From the NCBI GenBank assembly GCA_036381235.1, contig DASVDE010000018.1, positions 1 through 42,902 of the forward strand: DNA of 42,902 nt, read 5' to 3'. Numbering within the stretch: the first letter of the stretch is position 1; each line of letters starts with the position of its first letter. Shown piece by piece: positions 41,362-42,902 of the stretch. Source of the DNA: DASVDE01 sp036381235 (GTDB taxonomy: Bacteria; Actinomycetota; Thermoleophilia; Solirubrobacterales; 70-9). The notes under the pieces were generated by a model that was not told where the DNA came from, did no database searches, and saw only the letters and a list, made by a program, of their open reading frames with translations. Position numbers and translations under genes: made by a program.

Positions 41362-42593
41362 TCGTCCCGGCTGTGCTCGAGTCCGGCGGCGACGCAGCCA
41401 CCGCGCTCTACATCGTCGCCTTCTCGCTCTTCATCATCGGCGTGCGGCGGGGTACCCACCCGACCACTGCGAAGCAGGGCAACCTGATCGCCGCCTTCGG
41501 CATGGGGGTCGCGGTGGTGACGACGCTGCTGCTCGACGGGATTGGCAACTGGGGCCTGATCGCGCTCGGGCTCGGGATCGGCACCGCCGTCGGCGTCATC
41601 GCCTCGATCCGCGTCCAGATGACCGAGATGCCGCAGATGGTCGCCCTCTACAACGGCGTAGGGGGCGGCGCCGTCGCGCTGATCGCCTGGTCGGAGATCC
41701 GCCACGGCATCTCGCTCGGCCACGAGATCCCACTCGACGCCCTGATCCCCATCCTCTTCGCCGGGGTCGTTGGATCGGTCTCCTTCTGGGGCTCGAACAT
41801 CGCCTTCGCCAAGCTTCAGGACCTGATCCCGACCCGTCCGCTCGCCGTCCCCGGCCAGCAGGTGATCAACGCGGCGTTGCTGCTCGGCATCGTCGCCGCC
41901 TGCGTCAACATCGCGATCAACAACGACGATCCCTCCCAGGCGATCTTCATCGGCGTCCTGGTCGCCGCGGCCTTGCTCGGCAACCTCGTCGTGCTGCCGA
42001 TCGGCGGCGCCGACATGCCGGTCGTGATCTCGCTGCTGAACGCCTTCACCGGCCTCTCCGCCGCCGCGGCCGGCTTCGCCCTGGACAACGTGGCGCTGAT
42101 CGTCGCCGGCACCCTGGTCGGCTCCTCGGGAACGATCCTCACCCTGGAGATGGCGACGGCGATGAACCGCTCGGTCGCCAACATCCTCTTCTCCGGCTTC
42201 GGCGGCGCGCCTTCGGGCGGCGGCGGGGGCAGCGGCGAGGAGCGCCCGCACGTTTCGATCGGCGCTCAGGACGCGGCGATCAGGATGCCGATGAAGAGGC
42301 CCTGCGAGGGGTCGTCGTTGTTGACCGCGATGAGGACGCAGGCGACGACGATCCCGATCAGCAGGATCGCGTTGATCACCTGCTGGCCCGGAGCCGCGAT
42401 CGGCCGGGTCGGGATCAGGTCCTGGAGCTTGGCGAAGGCGATGTTCGAGCCCCAGAAGGAGACCGAGCCGACGACGGCGGCGAAGAGGATCGGGATCAGC
42501 TCGTCGAGCGGGATCTCCTCGCCGAGGCTGATGCCGTGGCGGATCTCCGACCAGGCGATGAGGGCGACGGCGCCGCCGCCGACGCCGTTGTAG
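41358..42593 (+). pseudogene. pntB: pntB (transhydrogenase beta subunit), 3' end lost at inverted junction
   Basis: GTG start. Residues 1 to about 305 are an ordinary PntB: about eight membrane helices, VQMTEMPQMVALYNGVGGGA, NNDDPSQAIFIG and LEMATAMNRSVANILFSGFGG, reaching GEERPHVSIGAQDAAI near 42278. After that the frame reads through the reverse complement of another pntB and is noise to 42593. The NADP(H)-binding domain III (about 160 residues) is missing. Either the genome has a real inverted rearrangement here or the contig is chimeric. Confidence 0.8.
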
Positions 42594-42880
42594 AGGGCGA
42601 CCATCTGCGGCATCTCGGTCATCTGCACCCGGATCGAGGCGATGACGCCGACCGCGGTGCCGATCCCGAGGCCGAGGAAGATCAGGCCCCAGTTGCCCAT
42701 CCCGTCGAGCAGCAGGGTGGTGACGACCGCGACCGCCATGCCGCCGGCGGCGACCAGGTTGCCGCGTTTGGCGGTGGTCGGGTGGGTGCCCTGTTTGATC
42801 CCGATGATGAACAGCGAGAAGGCGACGATGTAGAGGGCGGTCGCTCCGTCGCCGCCCGGCTGCAGCACAGCGCTGACCAT
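42266..42880 (-). pseudogene. pntB: Second, diverged pntB copy in inverse orientation, truncated
   Basis: 204 residues starting MVSAVLQPGGDGATALYIVAFSLF and aligned without gaps to the first copy to NNDDPSQGLFIGILIAA, then cut by the junction around 42266-42285. The two copies differ in protein (for example IGIKQG versus IGVRRG, FAAVVGSV versus FAGVVGSV) and at many silent sites, so this is not a simple duplicate read. Order is conserved: the end of a pntA2-like gene overlaps its start. Confidence 0.82.
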
Positions 42881-42902
42881 CAGGCGCCGCCTTTCCCGTC
42901 AG
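42880..42902 (-). CDS. pntA2: Last codons of a second pntA2 copy, cut by window edge
   Basis: Reverse-strand reading gives DGKGGA and a TGA that overlaps the ATG of the inverse pntB copy, the same layout as at 41340-41361. Too short to judge alone; identified by synteny. Confidence 0.6.

Overview
The window is about 42.9 kb of GC-rich, densely coding DNA with frequent 1-4 nt start/stop overlaps, many GTG/TTG starts and several divergent gene pairs separated by only 24-35 bp. The gene content points to a deep-branching actinobacterium, most likely class Thermoleophilia (Solirubrobacterales/Gaiellales-like). The pointers are an actinobacterial-type integration host factor, an F420-type luciferase-like oxidoreductase, paired YrbE/MlaE permeases, a 47-aa DUF5679 zinc-ribbon protein and a CtpE-like P-type ATPase. 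The taxonomic call is inference. No rRNA, tRNA, CRISPR array or classical insertion sequence was seen.

Layout. 1-935: start of a response regulator (cut by the window edge) and a lipoprotein, both on the minus strand. 1104-7469: a tightly overlapping plus-strand operon of two MlaE/YrbE permeases, an MlaF-type ATPase, a large RND/MMPL exporter, a membrane-anchored thioredoxin-fold protein and a B3/4-domain protein; no MCE substrate-binding subunit is present. 7550-8797: a conserved hypothetical, a small membrane protein and mIHF. 9101-11530: a serine-palmitoyltransferase-like enzyme divergent from a YghO/bCerS-like GNAT acyltransferase, which suggests bacterial ceramide synthesis. 11541-15048: a small hypothetical, an AlkA-type glycosylase and a PAS-GAF-GGDEF-EAL protein. 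15021-17657: a ThiXYZ-like ABC importer. 17729-19140: TauE/SafE exporter and an Rrf2 regulator. 19266-20929: amtB-glnK. 20993-25549: SpoU methyltransferase, PLDc_N-SHOCT protein, coiled-coil NlpC/P60 hydrolase and acetyl-CoA synthetase. 25550-28246: potassium-channel-like protein, MarR regulator and MFS exporter. 28177-30106: methylthioadenosine salvage pair. 30141-32870: DUF6328 membrane protein, HD alarmone hydrolase-like protein, PAS plus metallo-beta-lactamase pair, DUF5679. 33086-36369: thiolase, enoyl-CoA hydratase, thioesterase, gamma-glutamylcyclotransferase-like. 36424-42902: P-type ATPase, F420-type oxidoreductase and a pntA1-pntA2-pntB transhydrogenase operon. The last gene runs into an inverted, diverged second copy of itself.

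The most unusual signal is a family of roughly 110-125 bp imperfect-palindrome elements, found three times (4879-5001, 19137-19257, 34256-34366). They share a T5CG/CGA5 core stem and unpaired arms, but their outer stems differ in sequence while still pairing. One copy lies inside the RND exporter gene and is translated in frame as about 41 residues in the linker between the two transporter halves. Other points of note are the MCE-less Mla-RND operon, the ceramide pair, a PII protein lacking the modifiable T-loop tyrosine, a channel with a shortened selectivity filter, an 18-bp-arm perfect palindrome upstream of the MarR gene, and the inverted pnt junction at the right end, which may be an assembly chimera.
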